Positions 44,977 to 53,590 are shown, counted from the stretch's first letter. The stretch is DNA of 64,000 nucleotides from SYOC01 sp964441775 (GCA_964441775.1 CAYTVL010000016.1:37448-101447); one strand, 5' to 3'. Notes: generated from the sequence alone by a model not told the origin. Numbers and translations: made by a program.

Positions 44977-45582
44977 TTATGGGACGATAATACGGTCCCC
45001 AGGCCTCAAGAGGATATCCTGCTTCAAATCACCTTTCAGAATGGCGTCGTAGTCTACAATATATTCAGTGAGCTTTTCTCGGAGGCGACGCACGATGCGA
45101 ATGTTGTGACGGTCAGCGAAGATGGTCAGTCCCCCTGCTTTCGTGAGCACCTGCAGAAGCGACTCATTGCCCACGGCTGGATAGGCTCCTGGTTTTGCTA
45201 CCTCTCCGAGTAGCAGAAGTTCACTCGATGCGATGCGCTCCACTCTGACCGTCACGGACGGACTCATAACAAACGAACCAAATTTTTGCGTGAGCAGCTC
45301 TCGCACTTGCGTGGTGGTGAGTCCCACTACCTGCACCTCGTTGATCAATGGCAGCGTAACGAAACCGTCAGGACGAACAGTGACAGGGCCTGAGAGAGAG
45401 GGTTCGTTCCACACGACAACATTCAAGACATCACCCGCACCAACCGTATAAAACTCGGCTGGAGGCTGTGCAGGGTCTGGAGCGCCTTCCGGAACTTGCC
45501 GTTCCTCTAAACGAAGTTGTTTTGGACCGCAACCGACCAACAGCAGAAGCGCAATAAAGCACCAATACAATGGCATCTTCAT
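44977..45582 (-). CDS. Polysaccharide export outer-membrane lipoprotein (Wza-like)
   Basis: 201 residues. A lipoprotein signal peptide ends in the lipobox LLVGC (about 15-19). The export domain begins FYTVGAGDVLNVVVWNEPSLS, followed by VTVRPDGFVTLPLINEVQVVGLTTTQV, and a SLBB-type repeat begins VLLGEVAKPGAYPAV-like. It is short compared with E. coli Wza (about 380) and lacks the C-terminal amphipathic helix that forms the Wza outer-membrane pore, as is usual for the XrtA-associated form. The neighbouring barrel protein might supply the pore; that is inference. Confidence 0.91.
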   Translation of the reverse strand: MKMPLYWCFIALLLLVGCGPKQLRLEERQVPEGAPDPAQPPAEFYTVGAGDVLNVVVWNEPSLSGPVTVRPDGFVTLPLINEVQVVGLTTTQVRELLTQKFGSFVMSPSVTVRVERIASSELLLLGEVAKPGAYPAVGNESLLQVLTKAGGLTIFADRHNIRIVRRLREKLTEYIVDYDAILKGDLKQDILLRPGDRIIVP

Positions 45583-45625
45583 CAAGAAAATTCGTTTCTG
45601 AACGGGTCCTGGAATTTTCCAGCGA

Positions 45626-47137
45626 TTAAGGGTGAACGAATCCCGAAGACGGAGAAGTTGAGTCCGGACTTGTTAAGGAACTCCCCAGACTTTTCGCGAA
45701 ACCAACATCCGGCCAAATGTCAAAGGAAGCAGAAAAGCTGAGGAAAATAAGATTACCGCTCGTCAAGCCACGAGAATGAAAATCATTCGCCGTACTCCCA
45801 GAGCCGGAATCAAGTTGGCGATAACTGTAAATGACATTCATCGAGACCCAGCTTGTTAGCATATATTGGAGAGCAGCAAACGTTTGCAATGTATTAAATG
45901 AGGTATCTTCCGTGTCATACATGGAGTACACGGCGCCCACCGTACCATTGAGTCGTCGGGTCAGACGCGCCGCAAGAACACTGTAGAAGCTCGTCGTAAA
46001 AGACGGGCCGGAAACACCGAGACTATTGGTTAGGCCTCTCCGCACCCCGACCGCAAAAGAGGCGGCCTTCCATATTTTCACGAGATCTACATCAAGTTTG
46101 TTTTCGAGGCGAAATTTATCCTTCCGTCTGTTCCTGCCGCCGTTTTGACCGTTGCCGCCATTCGTGAGAAGCGCGAGGCCAGTTGCGGCAGAAAGTGTGA
46201 GCGTTGGGGTAAGCTGAATTTGCTGCGTGGCCCAATAGTTATCGCCGAAGTCAAAATCATGCACCAGACTAACATGTCCGTCGCGCGAGCGTAATGCGCT
46301 CAGAGTATAGCGGGCGCGCAAATTGTGCTGTCGCCAGCGTAGGTATGAACCTTCGAATTCGATCGAGTGAGCAGTCTCCCCTCCTCCCGCGCTAATAAAG
46401 GTAGTATCTTCCCAACAATAATTTGCACGAAAGGCAAGCAGAGAACTATATAAAACCCGCGCTTCGACGCTCGTTTGATTTTCCTGAAGCTTGCCAGTGT
46501 TAACAAGAGCGCTATCGTTTTGGCTGAATCCAGTGCGCCCACCAAAAGCACCACTCCTTCGACAAGCTGATCCTCCAGACAAGCTAAGCTTGCCCATGTT
46601 GACTCCCTCGAGTCCACCGAGCGCCCCCATGCCACCGAGGCCGCCGCTCAAGCCGCTAGGCAAATTGACGTTATCAAGTCTAATAAGTGACCCTATATTA
46701 TTGAGACTACCATTGGTGCTTCTTCCCGAGCCACCTTGCGCGTCACCAATTCTGCTCTCCCCGAGACGCTCAAAGCGATCAGAAAACACAAAATTCAACC
46801 TTGACGAATATGGGTATACATAGGCGGCGTTGAATTCAAGATTATCGCCAAAGTTGTTCAAGGCCGGATGCTGCGCGAAGTACTCCCCCGCCACACTTAA
46901 GCGGGCCGCAAAGTCAGGATAATCCTGCCAGGGCGACTTATGAATGAAGGTCATCGTAGGAATGAATCTTGAGACAAAGTCCTTCTCATTTTTTTCGGAA
47001 AACTGAAGATTGTCAGTATATCCTTCCATGGTTGTCAGTGAGAGGCGCCCGAGCCAGCTTGCCTCCCCATTTTGTACATGGAAGAGCGATACGATAATCA
47101 CGCACAGTGAGGAAATGGAAGGAAAAACTTTGGGCAT
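45626..47137 (-). CDS. XrtA-associated outer-membrane beta-barrel protein
   Basis: 503 residues from the ATG at 47137. A signal peptide ends near VQNGEAS. The rest is a series of alternating-hydrophobic strands with aromatic belts (LSLTTMEGYTDNLQFSE, FRANYCWEDTTF, FDFGDNYWATQQIQLTPTL, FAALQYMLTSWVSMNVIYSY), typical of a large outer-membrane barrel. A Gly-rich loop (about 180-205) interrupts it. Its place between the Wza-like protein and the XrtA-type ATPase matches the TIGR03016-like protein of these loci, thought to be the exopolysaccharide outer-membrane channel or a secretin-like partner. The last ten residues lack the usual terminal Phe. Confidence 0.82.
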   Translation of the reverse strand: MPKVFPSISSLCVIIVSLFHVQNGEASWLGRLSLTTMEGYTDNLQFSEKNEKDFVSRFIPTMTFIHKSPWQDYPDFAARLSVAGEYFAQHPALNNFGDNLEFNAAYVYPYSSRLNFVFSDRFERLGESRIGDAQGGSGRSTNGSLNNIGSLIRLDNVNLPSGLSGGLGGMGALGGLEGVNMGKLSLSGGSACRRSGAFGGRTGFSQNDSALVNTGKLQENQTSVEARVLYSSLLAFRANYCWEDTTFISAGGGETAHSIEFEGSYLRWRQHNLRARYTLSALRSRDGHVSLVHDFDFGDNYWATQQIQLTPTLTLSAATGLALLTNGGNGQNGGRNRRKDKFRLENKLDVDLVKIWKAASFAVGVRRGLTNSLGVSGPSFTTSFYSVLAARLTRRLNGTVGAVYSMYDTEDTSFNTLQTFAALQYMLTSWVSMNVIYSYRQLDSGSGSTANDFHSRGLTSGNLIFLSFSASFDIWPDVGFAKSLGSSLTSPDSTSPSSGFVHP

Positions 47138-47233
47138 ATTCAAAAAAGATCAGTCGCAAAACGAATTTCCATATTGTTTTCATTTGGTCTGACGGAAGGA
47201 AGAAAAATAAGGAAGTGTAGTTTCCTGGGTATT

Positions 47234-49114
47234 CTATGCTTTCTTTCTTGAGCGGGAGAAGGCGGCCAAATCTTGCGAGCGAACCAGCTCCCATGCATTC
47301 TCGATAGCTGTGGCCTCTCTCAGACCTTCGATTTCAATTCGGTAGAGCTTAAGCGTAGAAGAGATTTGCTGGGGCACAATGACAGCAGTATACCCTTGAG
47401 CAAGTAATGCTTGCCTACAGCGCTCCGCCTCTCTCTTCTCGCGAAACCATGAGAACTTTAATTGATAGGACCCATCCGGTTGTTGGCGGAGCAATGTTTC
47501 TCGGGTGAGCGGTGGTATCCAAAGTCGGTCGCCTTCAAACACCTTATCGAGATCAGTAATCTGCGGGTTGGCCTCCTTGAGCAGGCCTAGGACGAGCAAA
47601 CTCTGATTGCCATACAGACGAGAGACGAGAGCAAGAATTGTCAGCCCATGTGACATGGTGATGAACTGGCTAGATTGCCGATAATCTTCCAGCGACTGTG
47701 CTTGTTTTTCGCCTCGTTCCGGATCAAGAGGAGGAGTCGTCGTACGGATGAAGGACGGTTGTTCCATCCGCGCAGGTTGCATGGGAGCCGCTTCCGTTAC
47801 CTTGGAATCGTCATAGCCTCGTCTGACAGAGGCAATGTTCTCTTGTCCTTTGAGCCCTGCTTCTTCTTGAGATTTTTCTCCTCTTTGTTCGGCAATTCTA
47901 CTTGAGTTGTTTGGAGTTGGTAAGACAATTGTTGCGCGCGGCAGTATCACTGGCTGTGTTGGGCTCGGCCGCATTTGCAAAAAGTCCACTACCCTGCTCA
48001 CCAGGGAATTGGCCCCAATCAGACTCGCTCCAGAATCTTGGAAGACGAAGACGACGAGAGTACCGATGAGGAGCGCTAGAAAGATTACGTATTTAGTGAA
48101 CTTTGAGCGCACGAGGACAAAGTAGAGAGTCTGCTGTTCCCTTTTCCAGGTTTCTTCCTTTTGAAAAATCTCCGGATTCGGCCCGCTAAGAGGCGTCTCG
48201 ACTATAACATCTGCCTGCGGCAGTTCTTTCACGGCAGAAGAAGTGTCTTCAGCAGAGTCGAGCAGAGGCGCATCGTTTTTCGCTTTTTTGTGAATAAGGC
48301 CAAGATCCTGTGCGACCTCCTTGATGATTTCAGCAGAAACCTGGTTCTGATATGTCCCATAAGCGGCAAGCAGCGCATTGTCACAAATAATATTAATCTG
48401 ACGGGGACTCCCTTGAGAATAAGCGGCAATTCGGTCAATTGCCTCGGGAGTGAATAAATCCTCTTTCTCGTAACCAGCTACATGGAGTCGGTGAAAAATG
48501 AAGGCTCCAACCTCTCGTGTTTTTAAACGATCAAGTCTCGTCCAAATGGCAATCCGGTCTTTGACCTGTCGCAAATTGGGTTGCATGAGCTTGGTTTCAA
48601 GCTCATTTTGGCCCACTAACACGATTTGCAACAGCTTCTCACTGCTAGTTTCTAGATTTGAGAGAAGTCGAAGATTCTCCAGATCATCAGCACTTAAATT
48701 GTGCGCCTCATCAACGAGGACAGCCGCCGTCATTCCGCGAGTGAGTTGCTCAAGAAGGAAGGAGTTTAACGCCTGGACTTTATCAAATCTCTTCCCGCTT
48801 GCTGGCAGAGGAAGAGCAAAATCACTGCATATAGCATCAAGCACTTCGTCGAAGGTCCAGGTTGTATTATAAACAAAAGCAAAATTAACGGAATTGGCCA
48901 AACTGAGCATTACCCGTCGCAGCAGAGTCGTTTTCCCAGTGCCGACCTCGCCAGTGAGGGCGACAAAGCCCTTTTTTTCTGTAATTCCATAAAAGAGGCT
49001 GGCATAGGCTTCTTGACTCACAAGACTCGGATAAAAAAAGCGCGGGTCAGGCGTGATGTGAAACGGCTTCTCATGGAACCCAAAATGTTCAAGATACACA
49101 ACGGTGGCTTTCAA
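47234..49114 (-). CDS. XrtA-type ExeA-like AAA ATPase with LysM-like and SPOR-like ends
   Basis: 626 residues from a TTG at 49114; a GTG at 49099 would give the more usual start VYLEHFGFHEKPF. The ATPase domain has YLEHFGFHEKPFHITPDPR, Walker A GEVGTGKT (55-62), Walker B LVDEAHNL near 130, and QGSPRQINIICDNAL. One membrane helix (KYVIFLALLIGTLVVFVF) follows near 340. The periplasmic part has a LysM-like stretch (HGLTILALVSRLYGNQSLLV to FEGDRLWIPP) and a SPOR-like C-terminus (EAERCRQALLAQGYTAVIVP). It links ATP hydrolysis to cell-wall binding, probably helping place the export machine. It is specific to XrtA loci in this form. Confidence 0.9.
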   Translation of the reverse strand: MKATVVYLEHFGFHEKPFHITPDPRFFYPSLVSQEAYASLFYGITEKKGFVALTGEVGTGKTTLLRRVMLSLANSVNFAFVYNTTWTFDEVLDAICSDFALPLPASGKRFDKVQALNSFLLEQLTRGMTAAVLVDEAHNLSADDLENLRLLSNLETSSEKLLQIVLVGQNELETKLMQPNLRQVKDRIAIWTRLDRLKTREVGAFIFHRLHVAGYEKEDLFTPEAIDRIAAYSQGSPRQINIICDNALLAAYGTYQNQVSAEIIKEVAQDLGLIHKKAKNDAPLLDSAEDTSSAVKELPQADVIVETPLSGPNPEIFQKEETWKREQQTLYFVLVRSKFTKYVIFLALLIGTLVVFVFQDSGASLIGANSLVSRVVDFLQMRPSPTQPVILPRATIVLPTPNNSSRIAEQRGEKSQEEAGLKGQENIASVRRGYDDSKVTEAAPMQPARMEQPSFIRTTTPPLDPERGEKQAQSLEDYRQSSQFITMSHGLTILALVSRLYGNQSLLVLGLLKEANPQITDLDKVFEGDRLWIPPLTRETLLRQQPDGSYQLKFSWFREKREAERCRQALLAQGYTAVIVPQQISSTLKLYRIEIEGLREATAIENAWELVRSQDLAAFSRSRKKA

Positions 49115-49191
49115 GAGAGAACTAAGTGAGGTTTCCTTCAGTTTTCTGAAGACAACTATTCAAAAACATGCCCATACAAAGCATCCTTCGA

Positions 49192-49992
49192 TTAGAAATC
49201 TATCAAAGCAGAGGTCGTAATCTTCTTGACGACTTGAGCAATGTGATCGACTTCTTCCTCAGTCCATTGTAGATATTTGGCGTCGGGATGATCCCGTAGC
49301 GCAGTATTCTTGAGCAAAAAGAGAGAATTCTTGATATTAGCGAGAGGATTGTTAATCTCATGCGCCACTCGGGCAGCCATTCGTCCTAGTGCAGCCAAAA
49401 CTTTCTGATCGCGTAGCATCTCCTCATTCATTTTGCGTTCAGTAATATCCCGTGCCGCGCCAAGAATCTGTTGTGGGTTTCCGTTGTTATCCCTCACAAG
49501 GACGGTCCCCCGGCAATGGAACCAGCGCCATTCGCCATTAGCATGTTTCAGACGACATTCTGTCTCATCGATTTCGCCGTCTTTGAGTGAAACGAATCGC
49601 CTTCCTTGGTTAGAAAATAATTGTGCATCATCAGGGTAGAGGAGGCTATCGAGCAGTAAAGTCCCCATCGTCTCGATTTCTTTGAGAGAAAAGCCAAGAG
49701 TGTAGGAAATCTGACGATTCACGTACAAACATTCTCGAGTAGGAAGCTCGTAGAGGAAGAGAATATCTGGAGAAGCATCAACAAGTAGCCCGAGGAGTTC
49801 ACTATGATTGCTTAGTTCACTCACCGCAGTAGTGATGCGACGATCTAAGGTTAATTTTGGATACGTCTCCCCTTGAAAAGACTCAGTCTGCTCAGCGCTC
49901 TTCTCCTGTACGTTATGTTGCCGTTGGGAATGAGAGACGGTGTCTTGCTGCTTCCCAATGTGCGACAGTATCTTGCGAAAAAGATGATTCAT
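49192..49992 (-). CDS. PAS and HisKA protein lacking the kinase ATPase domain
   Basis: 266 residues. A PAS domain (about 67-183, with PDILFLYELPTRECLYVNRQIS and the PAC end ILGAARDITERK) is followed by a HisKA dimerisation domain (197-262) with phospho-acceptor H211 in AHEINNPLANIKNSL. The protein then stops: there is no N, G1, F or G2 box, and the 77 nt to the next gene cannot hold them. It may be a truncated sensor kinase, a phosphotransfer partner or a dominant-negative dimer subunit. As first gene of the minus-strand locus it is well placed to be a regulator of it. Confidence 0.83.
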   Translation of the reverse strand: MNHLFRKILSHIGKQQDTVSHSQRQHNVQEKSAEQTESFQGETYPKLTLDRRITTAVSELSNHSELLGLLVDASPDILFLYELPTRECLYVNRQISYTLGFSLKEIETMGTLLLDSLLYPDDAQLFSNQGRRFVSLKDGEIDETECRLKHANGEWRWFHCRGTVLVRDNNGNPQQILGAARDITERKMNEEMLRDQKVLAALGRMAARVAHEINNPLANIKNSLFLLKNTALRDHPDAKYLQWTEEEVDHIAQVVKKITTSALIDF

Positions 49993-50824
49993 GAACGCAG
50001 TAATACAGTCGGTAAATGAGCGACTTAACCTACGTTACGGACATCGTCTCTCTTGGGTTCTCCGAAAAAGACATGTCTATAGAGTAGAAGAGGGGATTGA
50101 AAGAAAATGGAAACCGGAAGGGTTCGTTACTTTATTTTAGGAAATGAGGACGACGATTTTAATTATGGCTATAGGGCGAGGTCCTTGCCCTGTTTGGCGT
50201 ACTGATTTAGATTAGCTCTGAGAGCGACGAATGATATTTTCTGAAAGAGAAGCAGCTTGCCGCTTATTGTCAGCCTTGCATTTTTTAAAAAGCTGATTTG
50301 TTTGGTTCTGTAAATATAGCTCCGCCCTTATAAGTAATTTCCTTATTGATTCTTCCCTGAGCTATTCCTTTAGCTATTCTGTACCCTCCTGCTGACTTTT
50401 CGAAACGTAGTTCAAAGAGTATCTACTCTTTGAACTACATTGCAAAACGTTAAAAGAACCTACAAATTAATAATACAGTTCTTTTTCTACCTTTTTCCTA
50501 GTCTGGCAACACTTCTACCTTGCTCTTCTAGAAAATAAAATAGCAATATTTAACCAAATTACTAGTAGTAATTAATTACTTTGAAATTCTGAGTCTATAG
50601 AAAGAGAGAATAGAGTCCGATAAGGACCGGGCGCAGATAGGCATCAACCTCGCCTTACTTAATTGGGTAGGCCGCCTCGTAAAAGCCTCATCCAAAACAG
50701 GGCGTGATACCGTCCTCTTTATGTTCTGCTGATTGATTTTTTAAAGGTCCCCGCCCTTTCTTCATTCAATGCTGTCCGCTAGTACGAGAAACAGCACGAT
50801 CACAATCAATCGAGGGAGGCCATT
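49993..50824. other. 832-nt AT-rich intergenic region between divergent units
   Basis: No gene is recognised. This is the only long upstream space of the exopolysaccharide locus and probably holds its main promoter. It also holds the promoter of the quinone reductase on the plus strand. It contains a perfect inverted repeat (50407-50438), an AGTAATTAATTACT palindrome (50567-50580) and a GC-richer segment at about 50610-50720 of unknown role. I searched by eye for sigma-54 boxes and found no convincing pair. Confidence 0.55.
50407..50438. repeat. Perfect 15-bp inverted repeat with 2-nt centre
   Basis: GTAGTTCAAAGAGTA, then TC, then its exact reverse complement. The 2-nt spacer is too short for a normal hairpin loop and no T-run follows, so this is better read as a dyad protein-binding site. 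It sits about 415 bp from the start of each flanking gene. Confidence 0.75.
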
Positions 50825-51793
50825 ATGAAAGCAATCATGTTTCACGAGCTCGGCGGACCCGAGGTGCTCAAGCTAGAGGAGGCCCCGCAGCCCACACCAC
50901 GGCCTGGAGGGGTACTGATCAAAGTTCATGCAATTGGTATCAATTTCGCCGATACCTTCTTTCGTCAGGGACAGTATTTAATAAAACCGAACTTGCCGGA
51001 CATTCCAGGATTGGAAGCATCTGGCGTAATCGAAGCCGTTGGCGAAGGCGTCACACACCTCAAGATCGGGGCTCGCGTCGCCGCAATTGGCGTCAAAACA
51101 TACGCGGAATACTGCACGGTTTCGGCCGCACAGGTCATGTTGATACCGGATTCTGTCAGTTTCGAAGAAGGAGCGGCCTTTCCCATTCAAACGTTGACTG
51201 CGTACCACATGCTGCATACCTCTCATCAAACGACATCGGGCCAAACCGTCGTCGTGCATTCCGCCGCTGGCGGCGTTGGCATTGTCGCAGTGCAAATTGC
51301 TAAAGCCGCCGGGGCTCGGGTGATCGGTACTGTGTCGAGCAATAGTAAAATTAATTTAGTGAAACAATACGGAGCCGAAGAAGTGGTTAACTACGTTGAC
51401 CAAGACTTTTCGGAAGAAGTGCTCAAACTCACCGATAAGCGCGGGGCAGACCTTATCCTCGACGCCGTGGGCAAGCCCACACTGGAAAAAGGCTTGCGGT
51501 GCTTGGCCCCGTTTGGCCATCTCATTCTGTATGGACGTGCGGGTGGCGTTCCTGATCCGGTCAATCTGATGTCCTTGTTTCAAAAATCAACTAAGGTCAG
51601 CGGGTTCGTGCTTTACACTGTCTCATCGATGCCGGACAAACACCGTGAAGGTATCGAAAACTCTTTTCAGTTGATGAAAGAGGGGAAACTGAAAATGCTG
51701 ATCGGGAAATCATTCCCATTGGCGGACGCTGCCGAAGCACACCGGCTGATGGAATCGCGCGGGTCAGTCGGGAAGTTAGTGCTGATTCCGTAA
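50825..51793 (+). CDS. Quinone oxidoreductase, zinc-independent MDR family
   Basis: 322 residues. GAGGGAGG lies 6 nt before the ATG. Family features are MKAIMFHELGGPEVLKLEE, IGINFADTFFRQGQY (30-55), GLEASGVIEAVGEGV, and the NADPH-binding motif SAAGGVGIVAVQIAKAAGARVIG (about 142-164). The zinc-ligand residues of alcohol dehydrogenases are missing, as in QOR. It reduces quinones or reactive enals with NADPH in the cytoplasm, a detoxifying role. It stands alone on the plus strand and ends tail to tail, overlapping the ATL gene by 18 nt. Confidence 0.9.
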   Translation: MKAIMFHELGGPEVLKLEEAPQPTPRPGGVLIKVHAIGINFADTFFRQGQYLIKPNLPDIPGLEASGVIEAVGEGVTHLKIGARVAAIGVKTYAEYCTVSAAQVMLIPDSVSFEEGAAFPIQTLTAYHMLHTSHQTTSGQTVVVHSAAGGVGIVAVQIAKAAGARVIGTVSSNSKINLVKQYGAEEVVNYVDQDFSEEVLKLTDKRGADLILDAVGKPTLEKGLRCLAPFGHLILYGRAGGVPDPVNLMSLFQKSTKVSGFVLYTVSSMPDKHREGIENSFQLMKEGKLKMLIGKSFPLADAAEAHRLMESRGSVGKLVLIP

Positions 51794-52195
51794 CGACACA
51801 AAGGCGGCCCGCGCGCCGCCCTTCTTTTCCCGCCGTGGCGCTCGCCCTTTCGGTTCTTTCCCTCGCGCCGATCCAGCCCAGCGGTATTTTTTGAGATTCA
51901 CTTTCCCTTGGCGGTTAAATTCAATTCCTTCATTTTCTAACAACCAACGTTGTTCCTCTACTCGAATCACATCGCCGCGCAGGCTGATTCCACCAGAGGC
52001 GTTGATGACCCGTTGCCACGGCACCGCATGTACCAGCGATTGCGGAAGGTGTCGGAGCGCCGCGCCAACAGCGCGGGAAGCGTGAGGGACGCCAAGCAGG
52101 GCCGCGACCTGTCCGTACGTCACCACCTTGCCTCGCGGCACTCGCGCCACGAAGCGATACACTTGCGTAAAGAACCGTGGGACACGTTCATGCAT
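51776..52195 (-). CDS. Alkyltransferase-like (ATL) DNA-repair protein
   Basis: 139 residues from the ATG at 52195; an ATG at 52303 would add 36 basic residues and overlap the upstream gene by 23 nt. The fold is that of the methylguanine transferase DNA-binding domain (VYRFVARVPRGKVVTYGQVAALLG, SRAVGAALRHLP). The active-site PCHR is PWQR (59-62): the acceptor cysteine is replaced by tryptophan, which defines ATL proteins. In E. coli and fission yeast ATLs bind O6-alkylguanine without removing it and pass it to nucleotide excision repair. About 35 basic residues at the C-terminus are extra. The same strand has the catalytic alkyltransferase fusion 2 kb upstream. Confidence 0.9.
   Translation of the reverse strand: MHERVPRFFTQVYRFVARVPRGKVVTYGQVAALLGVPHASRAVGAALRHLPQSLVHAVPWQRVINASGGISLRGDVIRVEEQRWLLENEGIEFNRQGKVNLKKYRWAGSARGKEPKGRAPRREKKGGARAAFVSLRNQH
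51803..51828 (+). terminator. Rho-independent terminator of the quinone reductase gene
   Basis: GGCGGC, a 6-nt loop and GCCGCC followed by CTTCTTTT, starting 10 nt after the stop codon. It lies inside the 3' coding end of the ATL gene on the other strand. Confidence 0.6.
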
Positions 52196-52280
52196 CTTGG
52201 CTATCTTGGAAGCACGTTTTTGCAAGGGAATAGCAATTCTCCACAGCGTAAGAGAGAAGAAACGTGTTGTCTTTGTTATT

Positions 52281-52703
52281 TTATTCTTGGGCTTCTTCCA
52301 CATGCAATTGTCGCATCAAACCTAACGCGTCCCAGGTAAACCAAGCCTCGGCAATCTGCGCATTCACGACCCGATAGATCGCGATCCCCATCACCACAGC
52401 TTTTCGTCCCGAAGCAGGGATACCCATGAAATCACGCTCTTGCTCGCCATGAAATGTCCAGCGACAGACCACTTTTTCTCCTTCAGCGATCAGATCATCA
52501 ACGGTAAAATGCACGTCCGGAAAGGCGCTTCGCACGCTGGTCACAACTTGCCTGACATCTTCGGGTCCGCCTCCTAACTCGTACCCAGCCGGGTAATGGC
52601 CGACATACTGCGGAGAAATGAGCACGTCGATAAGTTCCAGATCCCCCTGGCTCAGGACTTCTTCAAAATAGCGGCGGACGATCGTTTTATTGGCCGTGCT
52701 CAT
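52281..52703 (-). CDS. SnoaL-like ester cyclase/NTF2-fold protein
   Basis: 140 residues from the ATG at 52703, chosen because AAAGGAA precedes it and the ATG overlaps the stop of the lipoprotein gene (ATGA). The alpha+beta-barrel pattern is that of SnoaL-type proteins: VRRYFEEVLSQGDLELIDVL, YVGHYPAG, FPDVHFTVDDLIAEGEKVVCRW, and AEAWFTWDALGLMRQL. Many such proteins are polyketide cyclases or small-molecule isomerases, but most have no known substrate. It may bind a hydrophobic small molecule in the cytoplasm. Confidence 0.83.
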   Translation of the reverse strand: MSTANKTIVRRYFEEVLSQGDLELIDVLISPQYVGHYPAGYELGGGPEDVRQVVTSVRSAFPDVHFTVDDLIAEGEKVVCRWTFHGEQERDFMGIPASGRKAVVMGIAIYRVVNAQIAEAWFTWDALGLMRQLHVEEAQE

Positions 52704-53590
52704 ACATGTTCCTTTCCTTTCGTCATGGCTCCTGTTAGTTCTTGCTCCTCTTCTTTTTGACTTTGTGCCCCTTCTGGAACAAATTTTGAGACGGTCGTGG
52801 CGCCAACCCAATGACCATCGGCGGCGGCAGCAATCACTGTCACGCGCACCATCTCACTACGACCTTGGGGATTCGGCAGTAAATGCGCGCGGAGAATGCC
52901 ATCGTCAGGTAACGCGGTGACAATGTCCGGTGGCGGCAGCACGGCCGGATCTTCCACATAATTGCCGACCATCACTTGGTAATCGATCTCCGCGTCCCGA
53001 TGGACGGTGATAGTAACAGGATACTCCAACTTCACTGGGAGCTGCTCTGGCACTTCAATCTGGACGTTAGGCGCTTGGAGGCCAAAGCGTCCTTCGCGAT
53101 AGGTGGACAGGCGCTCATCGGCGTAAATTTTCCAGCCGGGCTGTTCTTTGCGGAGTGAATGTCTAAGCACATCGGTGACTACGACTTCTCCCTCGCCAAG
53201 GTCTCGAAAGCGATCAATGTAACGTAAACGCATCTGCGTACGGAGAAGCGCGTTATTGCCGTTCGCTTTTTCGATCGTTGCTTTTTCGACTTCCAGTTTG
53301 ACGTGATTTTCTTTCAGTCGAGTAAAGACTTCACGCACCCCATCTTTAGAGCGTCCCGCGCCACTCAGGAAATCTTCGGCGTAAATTGCAAGAATGCTGG
53401 GAATATCGACTGTTTCTACGGCGTGGACGAAGGCATTCACCGTTTCCTGAAGATCGGGAGGAACGGTCGTCACTTCTTGCGGAGGCGGGGTTGAAGTCGA
53501 ATCTGATTGTGAATGTTGACAGCCGGTTAGGCACACGAGCCCAGCCGTCAGGAAGAAAACGGGACGGAAAAGACGCAGCCGCTGTCTCAT
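52700..53590 (-). CDS. Lipoprotein with NTF2-like domain, function unknown
   Basis: 296 residues from the ATG at 53590. The signal peptide ends with the lipobox LTGC (about residues 22-25), so it is a membrane-anchored periplasmic lipoprotein. Residues about 45-165 look like an NTF2/SnoaL-type cone (VNAFVHAVETVDIPSILAIY, GWKIYADERL). The C-terminal 125 residues are beta-rich (VKLEYPVTITVHRDAEIDYQ) without a recognised name. It overlaps the SnoaL gene by 4 nt, so two NTF2-fold proteins are made together, one periplasmic and one cytoplasmic. Confidence 0.78.
   Translation of the reverse strand: MRQRLRLFRPVFFLTAGLVCLTGCQHSQSDSTSTPPPQEVTTVPPDLQETVNAFVHAVETVDIPSILAIYAEDFLSGAGRSKDGVREVFTRLKENHVKLEVEKATIEKANGNNALLRTQMRLRYIDRFRDLGEGEVVVTDVLRHSLRKEQPGWKIYADERLSTYREGRFGLQAPNVQIEVPEQLPVKLEYPVTITVHRDAEIDYQVMVGNYVEDPAVLPPPDIVTALPDDGILRAHLLPNPQGRSEMVRVTVIAAAADGHWVGATTVSKFVPEGAQSQKEEEQELTGAMTKGKEHV

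Noticed and set aside
50567..50580. AGTAATTAATTACT palindrome as an operator
   Set aside because: A perfect 14-mer, but in very AT-rich sequence where such palindromes arise often by chance; not reported separately.
49993..50824. Sigma-54 promoter for the exopolysaccharide locus
   Set aside because: Expected from other XrtA systems, but no TGGCA...TTGC pair with correct spacing could be found by eye on the minus strand.
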